From: Streptomyces thinghirensis
GTDB lineage: Bacteria; Actinomycetota; Actinomycetia; Streptomycetales; Streptomycetaceae
Assembly: GCA_021502835.1 (NCBI GenBank)
Contig: JAKFGP010000056.1
Coordinates: 43,005-107,004 of the forward strand
Reading direction: 5' to 3'
Length of the DNA: 64,000 bases
Of this stretch, positions 41,269 to 51,743 are shown one piece after another. Below the pieces are notes generated by a model. That model had not been told where the DNA came from. It saw nothing but the letters and a program-made list of their open reading frames with translations, and did no database searches. Made by a program: the position numbers and the translations under genes. The first letter of the stretch is position 1. Each line of letters opens with the position of its first letter.

Positions 41269-41909
41269 ATGTCAGTGATCCGTCTCCTGGTGCTCGGCGC
41301 GGTCCGCCAGCACGGGCGGGCCCATGGCTACCAGGTGCGCAACGACCTGGAGTACTGGGGCGCGCACGAGTGGTCCAACGCCAAGCCCGGCTCGATCTAC
41401 CACGCGCTGAAGCAGATGGCCAAGCAGGGCCTGCTGCACGCGCACGAGATCGCCCCGTCGACCGCCGGCGGGCCACCGCGCACCGAGTACGAGATCACGG
41501 AGAAGGGGGACCGAGGAGTTCTTCGGTCTCCTGCGCGCGTCCCCTGACCGCCTACGACCAGAAGCCGGACGTGCTCTCCGCCGGGCTCGGCCTGATGGTC
41601 GACCTCGGTACGACGAGGTGCTGGCGCTGCTGGAGGAGCGGGTCCGGGCCATCCGGGAGTGGCGCAAGTCCGTCACCGATTACTACACGCCCAGGAGGGC
41701 CCGGAGCAGCTCGGGCGCATCGGCGAGATCATGAACCTCTGGGTGCACTCCGCCGACACCGGCGCCGAGTGGACACACTGCGCTCATCGAGCGCATCCGC
41801 GGCGGCGCGTACACGTTCGCCGGGGAGGGTGAGCCCTTCGTCGGCGTCCTCGGTGAGGGTGAGGAACCCGTTCGCGGTGGGGAGCGGCATCCGGGGAGAT
41901 CTCGACTAA
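41269..41909 (+). CDS. PadR-family transcriptional regulator
   Basis: About 213 residues: MSVIRLLVLGAVRQHGRAHG, winged-helix YQVRNDLEYWGAHEWSNAKP GSIYHALKQMAKQGLL and EYEITEKG, then a C-terminal helical dimerisation part (LALLEERVRAIREWRKSVTD YYT). Breaks near 41510, 41548, 41612, 41695 and 41775. It lies directly before, and probably represses, the ABC exporter genes. Confidence 0.88.
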
Positions 41910-41971
41910 TCAAGTTTGACTAAGCCGAGCGGCGGGCATAGGCTCCCCGAGCTGGTAGTCAAGTTTGACTA
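41907..41971 (+). promoter_or_regulatory. ABC exporter promoter flanked by two PadR-type operators
   Basis: Site 1 TAATCAAGTTTGACTA at 41907-41922 and site 2 TAGTCAAGTTTGACTA at 41956-41971, an inverted repeat TAGTCAA-GT-TTGACTA. The TTGACT of site 1 (41916-41921) serves as -35 and TAGGCT (41939-41944) as -10 with exactly 17 bp between. Site 2 then lies just after the expected transcription start. Confidence 0.75.
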
Positions 41972-41976
41972 ATCGA

Positions 41977-42925
41977 GTGGTAGTGACCGACGCGGCGATC
42001 ACCGTCGAAGGGGCACGCAAGAAATACGGCAGCAAGGACGCGCTGGACGGACTCGACCTCACGGTCACGCGCGGCACGGTCCACGGCGTACTGGGCCCGA
42101 ACGGCGCGGGCAAGACGACGCTGGTCCGGATCCTGTCCACCCCTCCTGCGTCCCGACGCGGGCCGGGTGGAGGTGGCCGGAACGACGTCCTCACCCAGGC
42201 GTACGCCGTACGGCTGCGCATCGGACTGCTCGGCCAGCACGCGGCGCTCGACGAGGAACTCGGCGGCCGGCAGAACCTGGAATGTTCGGCCGCCTGCACC
42301 ACCTGGGCGCCCGGCGGGCACGCGCGCGTGCCGACGAACTGCTCGCCCGCTTCGACCTCACCGACACCGGGCGCAAACCGGTCGGTGCCTACAGCGGCGG
42401 TATGCGGCGCCGCCTGGACCTCGCCGCGTCCCTGATCACCGAACCGGAGGTGCTCTTCCTGGACGAGCCGACCACCGGCCTCGACCCGCGCGGCCGCGCC
42501 GAGGTGTGGGACTCGGTCCGCTCCCTGGTCGACGGCGGCACGACGGTCCTGCTCACCACCCAGTACCTGGAGGAGGCCGACCAGCTCGCCGACCGCATCT
42601 CGGTCGTCGACGCCGGCCGGGTCGTCGCCGACGGCACCGCGGACGAACTGAAGGCCGCCACCGGCGGCGACCGCGTCGACGTCGTCCTGCGCGACGCCGG
42701 ACAACTGACCGCCGCGGCGGCCCTGTTGCCCCTCACCGGCGTCCGCGTCGACCCCGACCGCCGGCTGCTCAGCGCGCCGGTCACCGACCGCATGGCGGCG
42801 CTCTCCGGCGTCGTACGGGCGCTGGAGGTGGCCGCGGTCTGGAGGCGGAGGACGTCGCCCTGCGCCGCCCGACCCTGGACGAGGTGTTCCTGCACCTCAC
42901 CGACCGCACCAAGGAGGCCGTGTGA
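41977..42925 (+). CDS. ABC transporter ATP-binding protein (DrrA-like)
   Basis: About 315 residues. Walker [16 protein letters not shown] near 42090-42135, Q-loop [13 protein letters not shown], signature [15 protein letters not shown] near 42390-42435, Walker [15 protein letters not shown], and the C-terminal DrrA-type end [16 protein letters not shown]. Drug-efflux subfamily. GTG 41977 or 41983 may be the start; both lie within about 30 bases of the predicted transcription start. Breaks near 42140, 42280 and 42840. Confidence 0.9.
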
Positions 42926-43723
42926 GTACGAGCACCGTCATGAACACCGTCGCCAACCCCGCGACGTACGCCCCTGACCGACTCCTGGACCATGACCCGC
43001 CGTGAACTGGCCCGCTGGGCGCCGGCAGCCGGTCGCGGTGGTCGTCAATCTGGTCTTCCGGTGATGCTGCTGCTGATGTTCGGCTACCTGGTCGGCGGCG
43101 GCCGGGGCGTGAGCGGCGACTACCTCGACTACCTGATCCCCGGGATGCTGGCCTCTCACCATGGCCTTCGGCCTGGAGGGCACGATGGTCGCCGTCACCC
43201 GGGATCTCGAGAAGGGCGTCGTCGACCGCTTCCGTTCCCTGCCGATGGCCAACGGCGCGGTGCTCGTGGGACGTTCGGCCGCCGACATGATGCAGTCGGC
43301 GCTCGGCCTCACGGTGCTGATCGCCGTCGGGTACGCGCTCGGCTGGCGGGCGCAGGGCGGCCCCGGCGCCTTCCTGGGGGCGGTGGGCCTGCTGCTGCTC
43401 TTCCGGTTCGCGATGCTGTGGATCGGCATCTTCCTGGCCCTGGTGGCCGGGAAGCCGGAGCTGGTGCAGGCGGTGCAGATCCTGGTCTGGCCGGTCGGCT
43501 TCCTCTCCAACGCCTTCGCCACGCCGGAGGCCATGCCGGGCTGGCTCGGCACGGTCGTCCAGTGGAACCCGATGTCCCAGACCGCCACGGCCGTACGCGA
43601 CCTGTTCGGCGGCCCCGGCGGCGAGCCCGGCCACGTCTGGGCGGCCGTCGCCTGGCCGCTGGCCCTGCTCGCGGTGTTCTTCCCGCTGGCGGTACGGAGG
43701 TTCGCGCGCCTCCAGCCGATAGC
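42922..43723 (+). CDS. ABC-2 type permease (DrrB-like)
   Basis: About 265 residues with six membrane segments. [60 protein letters not shown] (the conserved loop), [20 protein letters not shown] and [25 protein letters not shown] start overlaps the ATPase stop (GTGA). Breaks near 42972, 43025, 43065, 43157 and close to the end, where TAG 43721 is the likely stop. Confidence 0.88.
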
Positions 43724-43739
43724 CGCCCCCGGGGCGCCC

Positions 43740-45167
43740 CTAGTGGTGGAAACCGGTCGCCGCGCCCTTGTCGCCGGTCAGCGGGCGCGGCTGCCGGCGC
43801 AGCGAGGGCAGCAGCCGCTCCAGCTCCTCCGCCAGCAGGTCGGCCATGTCGGCCGAGAAGCCGTTGCGGCACACCACGCGCAGCACGGACGGGTCCTCGC
43901 GGTGCGGCGGGGAAGGTGTACGCGGGCACCAGCCAGCCGCCCTCCCGCAGCCGCCGGGAGACGTCGAACACGTCGTACGCCGTCACGTCGTCGGCCGTCG
44001 TGAAGGCGAACACCGGCAGCTGGTCGCCGCGCGTGAGCAGCCGGAAGTCGCCGAGCGCCGCCACCCGGTCGGCGAGCCCCGCGCGATGTCCCGCGAGGCC
44101 TGCTGCACCGCCCGGTAGCCCTCGCGGCCCAGCCGCAGGAAGGTGTAGTACTGCGCGACCACCTGCGCGCCGGGCCGGGAGAAGTTCAGCGCGAAGGTCG
44201 GCATGTCGCCGCCCAGGTAGTTGACCCGGAAGACCAGCTCCTCCGGCAGCGCCTCCGCGTCCCGCCACAGGGCCCAGCCGACGCCGGGGTAGACGAGGCC
44301 GTACTTGTGCCCCGAGGTGTTGATCGAGGCGACCCTCGGCAGCCGGAAGTCCCACACCAGGTCCTCGTCGAGGAAGGGCGCGACCATGGCACCGGAGGCC
44401 CCGTCGACGTGCACCGGGGATGTCCAGCCCGGCCCGTTCCTGGAGCGCGTCCAGGGCCGCGCACAGGTCGGCGACCGGCTCGTAGGACCCGTCGAAGGTG
44501 GAGCCGAGGATGCCGACGACCCCGATGGTGTTCTCGTCGCACAGCTCGGCGGCGGCCTGCGGATCGAGATGGAAACGGTCGCCCTCCATCGGCACCTGCC
44601 GGGCCTCGACCTCCCAGAAGTTGCAGAACTTCTCCCAGCAGACCTGCACGTTCACGCCCATGACGAGATTGGGCCGCACGTCCTGTGCCGGATACCGGTC
44701 GGCGTTGCGCAGCGCCCAGCGTCGCTTCAGCGCCATCCCGGCCAGCATGCACGCCTCGCTCGATCCGGTCGTCGAACAGCCCACCACCGCCGAGGGGTCG
44801 GGCGCGTGCCACAGGTCGGCGAGCATCGCCACACAGCGCCGCTCCAGCTCGGCGGTGCGGGGATACTCGTCCTTGTCGATCATGTTCTTGTCCCGGCACT
44901 CGCTCATCAGCACCCCGGCCTGCGGCTCCATCCCAGGTGGTGACGAAGGTGGCCAGGTTCAGCCGCGCGTTGCCGTCCAGCATCAGTTCGTCGTGGACCA
45001 GCCGGTACGCCGTCTCCGGGGGCAGCGGGGAGTCGGGGAGCCGGTGGGTCGGCGGCGCCTCCGTCATGCCGCCGAGGGGTTCGTCGCCCCGTGGAACGGG
45101 TTGACGGCGAGCCGGCGCCGGTCACGGTCGTCGTCGTGGGACGCGTGGGGCCCTGGTGCAGTGGCAT
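43740..45167 (-). CDS. gadB: glutamate decarboxylase
   Basis: PLP enzyme that converts glutamate to GABA with proton consumption; about 470 residues. [58 protein letters not shown] and the PLP-lysine motif [20 protein letters not shown] near 44270-44340. ATG 45167 (MPLHQGP) is chosen because the following [11 protein letters not shown] matches the streptomycete N-terminus after two frame repairs; ATG 45067 is the unbroken alternative. Breaks near 44935, 44415, 44085 and 43905. Ends GFHH-TAG. Confidence 0.92.
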
Positions 45168-45209
45168 GCAAACGACGGTAGGTCCGTGGACCGGGCCCCG
45201 CACTCGGGC

Positions 45210-45240
45210 TTGCACCTCACGTCACGTGAGGCGGCAGCGT
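45210..45240 (+). promoter_or_regulatory. tipA promoter with TipA operator
   Basis: TTGCAC (45210-45215), 19-bp spacer, CAGCGT (45235-45240). The spacer holds the inverted repeat CCTCACGTCACGTGAGG (45216-45232). This is the layout of the thiostrepton-inducible ptipA, a MerR-type over-long spacer that the activator untwists. Confidence 0.92.
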
Positions 45241-45266
45241 GGAGGGCGTCAGAGGAAGGAGCGGAA

Positions 45267-46030
45267 GTGAGCTACTCCGTAGGACAGGTCGCCGGCTTCG
45301 CCGGAGTGACGGTGCGCACCCTGCACCACTACGACGACATCGGCCTGCTCGTACCCAGCGAGCGCAGCCACGCGGGCCACCGGCGTTACAACGACGCCGA
45401 CCTCGACCGGCTGCAGCAGATCCTGTTCTACCGGGAGCTGGGCTTCCCGCTCGACGAGGTCGCGGCCCTGCTCGACGACCCGGACGTGGACCCGCGCGCG
45501 CACCTGCGCCGCCAGCACGAGTTGCTGACCGCCCGGATCGAGAAGCTGGAGAAGATGGCGGCGGCCGTGGAGCAGGCCATGGAGGGCACGCAGCATGGGC
45601 ATCAACCTCACGCCCGAGGAGAAGTTCGAGGTCTTCGGCGACTTCGACCCCGACGAGTACCAGAGGAGGTCCAGGAACGCTGGGGCGACACCGACGCCTA
45701 CCGCCAGTCGCGGCAGAAGACCGCCTCGTACACCAAGGAGGACTGGCAGCGTATCCAGGACGAGGCCGACGAGCTCACCCGGCGCTTCGTCGCCCTGATG
45801 GACGCCGGTGAGCCCGCCGACTCCGAGGCGGCCATGGACGTCGCCGAGGACCACCGGCAGGGGATCGCCCGCAACCACTACGACTGCGGGTACGAGATGC
45901 ACACACCTGCCTGGGCGAGATGTACGTGTCGGACGAACGTTTCACGCGAAACATCGACGCCGCCAAGCCGGGCCTCGCCGCCTACATGCGCGACGCGATC
46001 CTCGCGAACGCCGTCCGCCACACCGCCTGA
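45267..46030 (+). CDS. tipA: thiostrepton-responsive MerR regulator TipA
   Basis: About 253 residues. MerR HTH SYSVGQVAGFAGVTVRTLHH YDDIGLLVPSERS, a coiled coil, then the TIPAS drug-binding domain from MGINLTPEEKFEVFGDFDPD. The binding Cys lies in DCGYEMHTCLGEMYVSD near 45880-45930. ATG 45595 with GGAGGG upstream would give the separate short TipAS product, as known for the family. Frame breaks near 45670 and 45910. GTG start with AGGAAGGA upstream. Confidence 0.95.
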
Positions 46031-46049
46031 GCGGTGGTCGTGGCCCGGT

Positions 46050-46416
46050 TCACTCCCGGGCCACGACCACCGCCGTCCCGTACGCGCACACCTCGGTGCC
46101 CACGTCCGCGGCCGCCGTCACGTCGAAGCGGAACGCCAGCACCGCGTTGGCGCCACGCGCGCGTGCCTGCTCCACCAGGCGTTCCATCGCCTCGTTGCGG
46201 GTCTCGACCAGCGTCTTGGTGAGCCCGCGCAGCTCACCGCCGACCATCGACTTCAGCCCGGCACCGATCTGGCTCCCCAGGTGCCGGGAGCGCACGGTCC
46301 AGTCCGAAGACCTCCCCGAGCACCTCCTGCACGCGATGGCCCGGCAGGTCGTTCGTGGTCACGACGAGCACCTCGGGCCCGGGGCCCTGTCCGCCGCCGT
46401 ATTCTTCAATACCCAT
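46050..46416 (-). CDS. UPF0145/YbjQ family protein
   Basis: About 121 residues: VLVVTTNDLPGHRVQEVLGE VFG, SRHLGSQIGAGLKSMVGGEL RGLT, RNEAMERLVEQARARGANAV and AYGTAVVV. The family forms pentamers; function unknown. One break near 46297. Convergent with tipA. Confidence 0.88.
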
Positions 46417-46552
46417 GGTTCTCAGGGTTTCCCCGGGGAACGTCACAGTGCACCCCCAGGACTCCCGTGGAACCTGGAACGCCACGGCTGCGTTATACGT
46501 TTGGGCAGCCAGGTCCCAGCCCGCCTCCCCCAGCAGCAGGAGCCACAATCCC

Positions 46553-47436
46553 GTGACCACCCTTGCGCTCGGCCCCGAGTGGCTCAGCCCGGACTATCTG
46601 ATCGAGACCTTCGCTCTGCCGGGCATCCTGCTCATCGTCTTCGCCGAGTCCGGACTCTTCGCGTTCCTGCCCGGCGACTCGCTGCTGTTCACCGCGGGCC
46701 TCTTCGTCGCCCAGGGCGAGTACATCAGCCAGCCGCTGTGGCTGGTGTGCACCTGATCGTGCTGGCCGCCGTCATCGGCGACCAAGTGGGCTACATGATC
46801 GGCAAGTTTCTCGGTCCCAAGCTCTTCAACCGCCCCAACTCCAAGCTCTTCAAACAGGAGAACCTGGACAAGGCCCACGAGTTCATGGAGAAGTACGGGC
46901 CCAAGGCGATCGTCCTGGCCCGCTTCGTGCCGATCGTGCGCACCTTCGCCCCCATCGTGGCGGGCGCCGGCCGCATGAAGTACCGCACCTTCCTGACGTA
47001 CAACATCATCGGCGGCGTGGCCTGGGGCTCCGGCGTCACTCTCGCGGGCTACTGGCTCGGCCAGATCGAGTTCATCCGGACCAACGTCGAGCCGATCCTG
47101 GTCCTGATCGTCGTGCTCTCGGTCGTCCCGATCGCCATCGAGTACTTCCGCGAGCGAGGCAAGAAGAAGCGCGCCGCCGCCGAGCCGCAGCCGACGCCGG
47201 TGCAGCAGCAGTACGAGCAGCCCAGTACCCGGTCATGGACGACGCCACGACCCAGCTCCGCAGGGTGGACCCGTACCCGCCCCAGCAGCAGTACCAGCAG
47301 CCGCAGCAGCAGCCGGCTACGACCAGCCCTACGGCCAGCAGCAGCCGTACGCCCAGCAGTACCCCGCAGAACTACGGCCAGCAGCCGTACGGCGACCAGC
47401 AGGGCGGGCAGTACCCCCTACCACCAAGGCCGCTGA
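46553..47436 (+). CDS. DedA-family membrane protein with Gln/Tyr/Pro-rich tail
   Basis: About 293 residues. FALPGILLIVFAESGLFAFL PGDSLLF, IGDQVGYMIGKFLGPKLF, the DedA motif ARFVPIVRTFAPIVAGAGRM and GYWLGQIEF. The C-terminal 90 residues are PQQQYQQPQQQP and YGQQPYGDQQGG repeats, disordered. Proposed flippase or proton-coupled transporter by family. Breaks near 46752, 47225, 47320 and 47410. Confidence 0.88.
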
Positions 47437-47446
47437 GGCCCGCCCA

Positions 47447-47545
47447 GGGGCGCGGGGCTGTATCGACGTGCGGCTCCGCCGCGTGGGCGGCACAAGCCAC
47501 AACGGACCCGCAGCCGCCTACGAAGCCGCAGTCCCGAGCCAGTAG
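47447..47545. repeat. dispersed Streptomyces intergenic element
   Basis: GGGGCGCGGGGCTGTATCGA, GCGGCTCCGCCGCGTGGGC, and ACAAGCCACAACGGACCCGC match, by memory, a short element found at many intergenic sites in Streptomyces. It includes the hairpin GCGGCTCCGCCGC. It sits between two convergent genes, where it may act in termination. Confidence 0.6.
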
Positions 47546-47580
47546 GCGGCCGGCGCCCAAAAGGACACCGCACCCCGGAG

Positions 47581-49320
47581 CTAGAACCCTCGCGTCCGCT
47601 TCGCCGCCCGGCGCCCCGCGGCGCTCGCCGCCCCGGCACCTTCAGGAACAGCCGCGAGATCTCCCCACCGAGGTTCACCCCCGATGGCGATGGCCATGGC
47701 GAGCGCCACGGCCGTCGACAGGGACACGAGCCCCTTGTCGACCTCGCTCTGCGCGATCGCCAGCAGCCCGAAGTACGTCGCCGAACCGGGCAGCAGCGGC
47801 CCGATGGCGCGGTCGTGTACGGCAGCGCCGACGCGAACCGGTACCGGGACATCAGCTGCCCGAACAGGCCCACCAGCCCCGCCGCGGCGGCCGTGGACGC
47901 CACCGGCGAGATGTCGCCGGCGATGTGCATCGCGCCGTACACGCTCCAGGCGACGCCCCCGTTGAGGGTGACCGCCAGCACGGTGGATCGTTCCTGCTGG
48001 AGCAGGATCGCGAAGGCCAGCGACAGCAGCATCGACGCGCCGATCTGGACGAGGGGCTCGTCGCCCGTGCCCAGCTGGGCGTCCGGATTGAGCTCGGCGC
48101 CCAGCTGGACGCCGAAGTACAGCACGACCAGCACCCCGGCGACGATGCTCACGAAGAAGTACATGACCTCCAGCAGGCGCGCCGCGGCGGTGATGTAGAA
48201 GCCGGTCAGCCCGTCCTGCACCCCCGCGACCAGCGCCCGCCCCGGCAGCAGCGCGAACAGGCCACCGGTGATGACCGCCGACGCCTTCACGTCGACGTGG
48301 ACCAGCGTCAGCGCGATCCCCATCGCGGCCGGCGGCATCGCGGCCACCGCGAACTGGTAGAACTCCGGCAGCCCGCGCCCGGCGCACAGCCAGGCCAGCC
48401 GGTCACCGAGCATCGAGCCCAGCATGGCCGCGACGAAAACGGTCAGCCCACCGCCGACGAGCACGGACGCCGCGCCCGCGAGCGAGTCCGCTCGCCGTGG
48501 TCAGCACCCAGGTGGGGGTACGGGTGCCGGTTGCGGCGCATCTCCGCGAGGCGCCGGTAGGCCCTCCTCCAGGGGAGATGTTCGTGTCCGGGTCGCTGAG
48601 GTCGTCCACCAGGTGGAAGACGGCCGCGAGCCGCGTGTAGTCGGTGCCCCGGCGGCGGGACCGTCCGCGAGGCCGTCACCGGGTCCTCGACCAGGGACGG
48701 CTGGTGGGAGATCGACAGCAGGGTGAAGGTGACGTTCGGCTCGCAGCGGTCCAGGCCGTAGGACCGGCAGACGGCGAACATCGCCGCCTCCACGTCCTCG
48801 GCGCCCTCACCGCCCGCCAGCAGCAGCTCCCCGATACGCAGGGTCAGGTCGAGCACGCGCGGGACGGCCGGGCCGGTGTCGTCGTCGTGCCGCTGCGCCG
48901 TCTCGGGCGCGGGCCGCTCGGCCACCGGCATGCGCAGCATCGCGCGCATCCGGTCCTGCCAGGGCACGTCCGTGAGGTTCACCGCCGGGAAGCCGCTCGC
49001 CGGAGTGAACGCGGCCGGCGCGGTCCAGGCGTGGTACGTGCTGGGCGTGGTGAACGCCGACCCCTCGCCCTCCGCGGGCGCCGCCGGGAGCGTGTCCAGT
49101 CCCTCCGGCAGCGAGAACTCCAGGTCGTCTCGGACTCCGTGCCGGCGTTCCGCGGGACGGCCAGCCCCTGCGGGATCTCGAACTCGGACGTCGTCGACGA
49201 CTCGCCGTCGATCGACGCCGCGACTGAGCCGGGCGGCCGGAAGGCACTGCGGGCCTCGTCCGACTGCGGCTTGCGGTCCTCCGCCTCCGTCACCTGCGCA
49301 ACGCTCCCTGATCCGTACAC
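47581..49320 (-). CDS. ThrE-type threonine/serine exporter family protein
   Basis: About 575 residues. A long soluble N-terminus is followed by the ThrE N-domain LTLRIGELLLAGGEGAEDVE AAM and CEPNVTFTLLSISHQPSL near 48720-48840. Then come membrane helices (LVGGGLTVFVAAMLGSMLGD, ITGGLFALLPGRALVAGVQD, IGPLLPGSATYFGLLAIAQS). Breaks near 49125, 48640, 48575, 48500, 47815 and 47685. The N-terminal start is uncertain: GTG 49320 or a codon shortly after it. Confidence 0.85.
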
Positions 49321-49363
49321 ACCCTCCCTGCCTGTAGCCCCTCAGTATGCCGCAGCCAAGCGG

Positions 49364-49396
49364 AACGGGCCGCACGCGTCATGCGTGCGGCCCGTT
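49364..49396. terminator. bidirectional hairpin between exporter and ppa
   Basis: Perfect 14-bp stem AACGGGCCGCACGC / GCGTGCGGCCCGTT around GTCAT, just after the end of ppa. Confidence 0.9.
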
Positions 49397-49418
49397 ACGG
49401 AAGTGACCTGATCAGTGA

Positions 49419-49919
49419 TCAGTGGCCGCCCTGGTCCTTGAAGCGCTTGTAGGACCGCTCGATCTCGGCCTCGGCCTCGGTGCGGCCCACCCAGTCGGCG
49501 CCTTCGACGGACTTGCCGGGCTCCAGGTCCTTGTAGACCTCGAAGAAGTGCTGGATCTCCAGGCGGTCGAACTCCGACACGTGGTGGATGTCACGCAGGT
49601 GCTCCACGTGCGCGGGTCGGTCGACGGCACGCACAGCAGCTTGTCGTCGCCGCCGGCCTCGTCCGTCATCCCGGAACATGCCGATCGCGCGGCAGCGGAT
49701 GAAGAGGCAGCCCGGGAAGGTCGGCTCGTCCAGGATGACCAGCGCGTCCAGCGGGTCGCCGTCCTCGCCGAGGGTGTTCTCGACGAGCCGTAATCGGTCG
49801 GGTAGGCGGTCGCGAGGTGAAGAAGGCGGCGGTCCAGGCGGATACGACCGGTCGCCGTGGTCCACCTCGTACCCATTCCGCGAACCCTTCGGGATCTCGA
49901 TCGTGACGTCGAACTCCAC
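49419..49919 (-). CDS. ppa: cytosolic inorganic pyrophosphatase
   Basis: About 163 residues, family I. VEFDVTIEIPKGSRN, VENTLGEDGDPLDALVILDE (active-site DGDPLD) near 49735-49790, RMTDEAGGDDKLLCVP and EVYKDLEPGKSVEGADWVG. GTG 49919 with GGAGGAG 6 bp upstream is preferred over ATG 49934. Breaks near 49855, 49815, 49790, 49705, 49668 and 49615. Confidence 0.93.
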   Translation of the reverse strand: MEFDVTIEIPKGSRNGYEVDHGDRSYPPGPPPSSPRDRLPDRLRLVENTLGEDGDPLDALVILDEPTFPGCLFIRCRAIGMFRDDGRGRRRRQAAVRAVDRPAHVEHLRDIHHVSEFDRLEIQHFFEVYKDLEPGKSVEGADWVGRTEAEAEIERSYKRFKDQGGH

Positions 49920-50048
49920 CGGACGCTCCTCCATGATCAGCACATAAGTTCTGGTGATTAAGTGTCCCTCACGCAGGTGTGTGTGATCGCGAAAGGGGCT
50001 GGTGACTGATAGCCAGAGCTGAGGCCTTGGCGGGCCGCGAGACCGCAC

Positions 50049-51740
50049 GTGGTGCGCGCGGCGGGCGCCGTACGTCCCCTCTCGCACGCGCCGCGCGGGC
50101 CGACAAACCGCGGTTCGCGCGGTTCGCGCGGACCACGGCGCCGCTGCAGTAACGAGGCCGAAGACCGCAGCAGTACACCGCCGGTGCCGCCACCGCCGGG
50201 CTGGCTCTCCGCCGCCAGGGTGTGGTGACCGCCGCCGGCCCCTGGACTCCACGGGTCAGCGTACGGCCGAGCGGGACCGGGCCATCGCCCTGGAGCGCAC
50301 GGGTGGCGTAGATCACGGCCTGGCGATCCGGGGATCCGGTACGACGTCCGGGGCGCCCCGCCCGCGCCCAGCGCCGACTCCGTCTGGCGGGCCTGTCGAC
50401 GACTCCTCGGCGGAGTACGGGCGGCGGCCAAGGCGGCGCCGACCGCCATAGGCCCTCGCGGACGTCCTAGGCCCCTCCTCGACGACCCGGCGCTCGGCAC
50501 CCACCGGGGGCGGCCGTCGTCGACCTCACCACCGGCGAGCGCCTGTACGGCCGCGGCGCCGACACGGCGCTTCACCCCCCTCCACCACCAAGATCGCCAC
50601 CGCCGTCGCCGCCCTCACCGCCCTCGGCCCCGACCACCGCCTCACCACCTCGCACCGCCCTGGAGGCCGACACCGGCGAACTCGTCCTGGTCGGCGGCGG
50701 CGACCCCACCCTCACCGCGCGCAGAGCGACGCCAGAGGCCCTCGCGAGCCTGCGCACCCTCTTCGAGAAGACCGCCGCCGCCCTGAAGAAACGGGACGTG
50801 CTAGGTGACGCTGTCCTACGACACGACGCTTCACGCCGGTACGGAAACGCACCCGATCGGGGTCAACGAGAACCTCGCCCGCGTCACCGCCCTCATGGCC
50901 GACGAGGCCCGCACGCACGACCCACCAGCGGCCCTGTCCCGCGCGTGTCTTCGACCCGCCGCCGACGCCGCCCGCACCTTCGCCGACTTCCTCGAGTGGC
51001 AGCACGGCATCACCGCGTCGCCCCCCGGTTCCTTCAAGGGCGACCTGACCGCGCCGACACCCTCCCCACCGTCTCCTCGCCCCCACCTCGGCGTCCCTGG
51101 TCGAGCGGATGCCGACCCACAGCGACAACGACATCGCCGAGGCCCTGGCCCGCCAATACCGCCCTGGCGTCCGGCGAGGCCGCCGACTTCGACGGGTCTC
51201 CGCCGCCGTTCCGCCCGCCTGAAACAGCTGGGCCTGCCCGTGCGCGGTGCTCGCTCTCCACTACGGCAGCGGCCTGGGACCCCACCGGACCGCATCACCG
51301 CCGAGCTGCTCACCGCCTGCTGGCCAAGGCCGCCTACCCGGACCGGCCCGAGTTCCGGCCCCATCTCTCACCGGTCCTCCCCCGTCGCCGGCTTCACCGG
51401 CATCGCTGACCAGCCGCTACACGGACGGCGCGGCCGGCCTGGTCCGCGCCAAGACCGGCACCTGACGGGCGTCAACACCCTCGCAGGCACCATGGTCACC
51501 GAAGAGGGGTTGCCTCCTGCTTCGCCTTCCTGGCCTTCGGACACGACGGATGTGTGGGCGGCCCAGAACGCCCTTGACCGCTTGGCGACGACCTTGGCGT
51601 CGTCAAGCGCGCCGCACGCCGCCGCCAGTGCCCATAACGCCGGGGTGCTTCCAAACGGACTCCGGCCCTCGCCGACCCCACCGCCCACCCCTGCGCCCCG
51701 CACAGCCTGCCCCCAACGGCAGCGCTCACGTACACGTTGA
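50049..51740 (+). CDS. dacB: D-Ala-D-Ala carboxypeptidase/endopeptidase (PBP4 family)
   Basis: Secreted penicillin-binding protein that trims peptidoglycan. Very damaged reading: GAATAGLALRRQGVVTAAGP W (membrane anchor region), AAVVDLTTGERLYGRGADT, Ser-x-x-Lys as STTKIATAV near 50582-50610, LVLVGGGDPTLTA, GVNENLARVTALMADEAR, SDNDIAEALA (SxN) near 51118-51145, and RAKTGTLTGVNTLAGT (KTG) near 51445-51490. At least ten frame breaks. The start is a guess; the N-terminal 100 codons cannot be read cleanly. Confidence 0.85.
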
Positions 51741-51743
51741 CGC

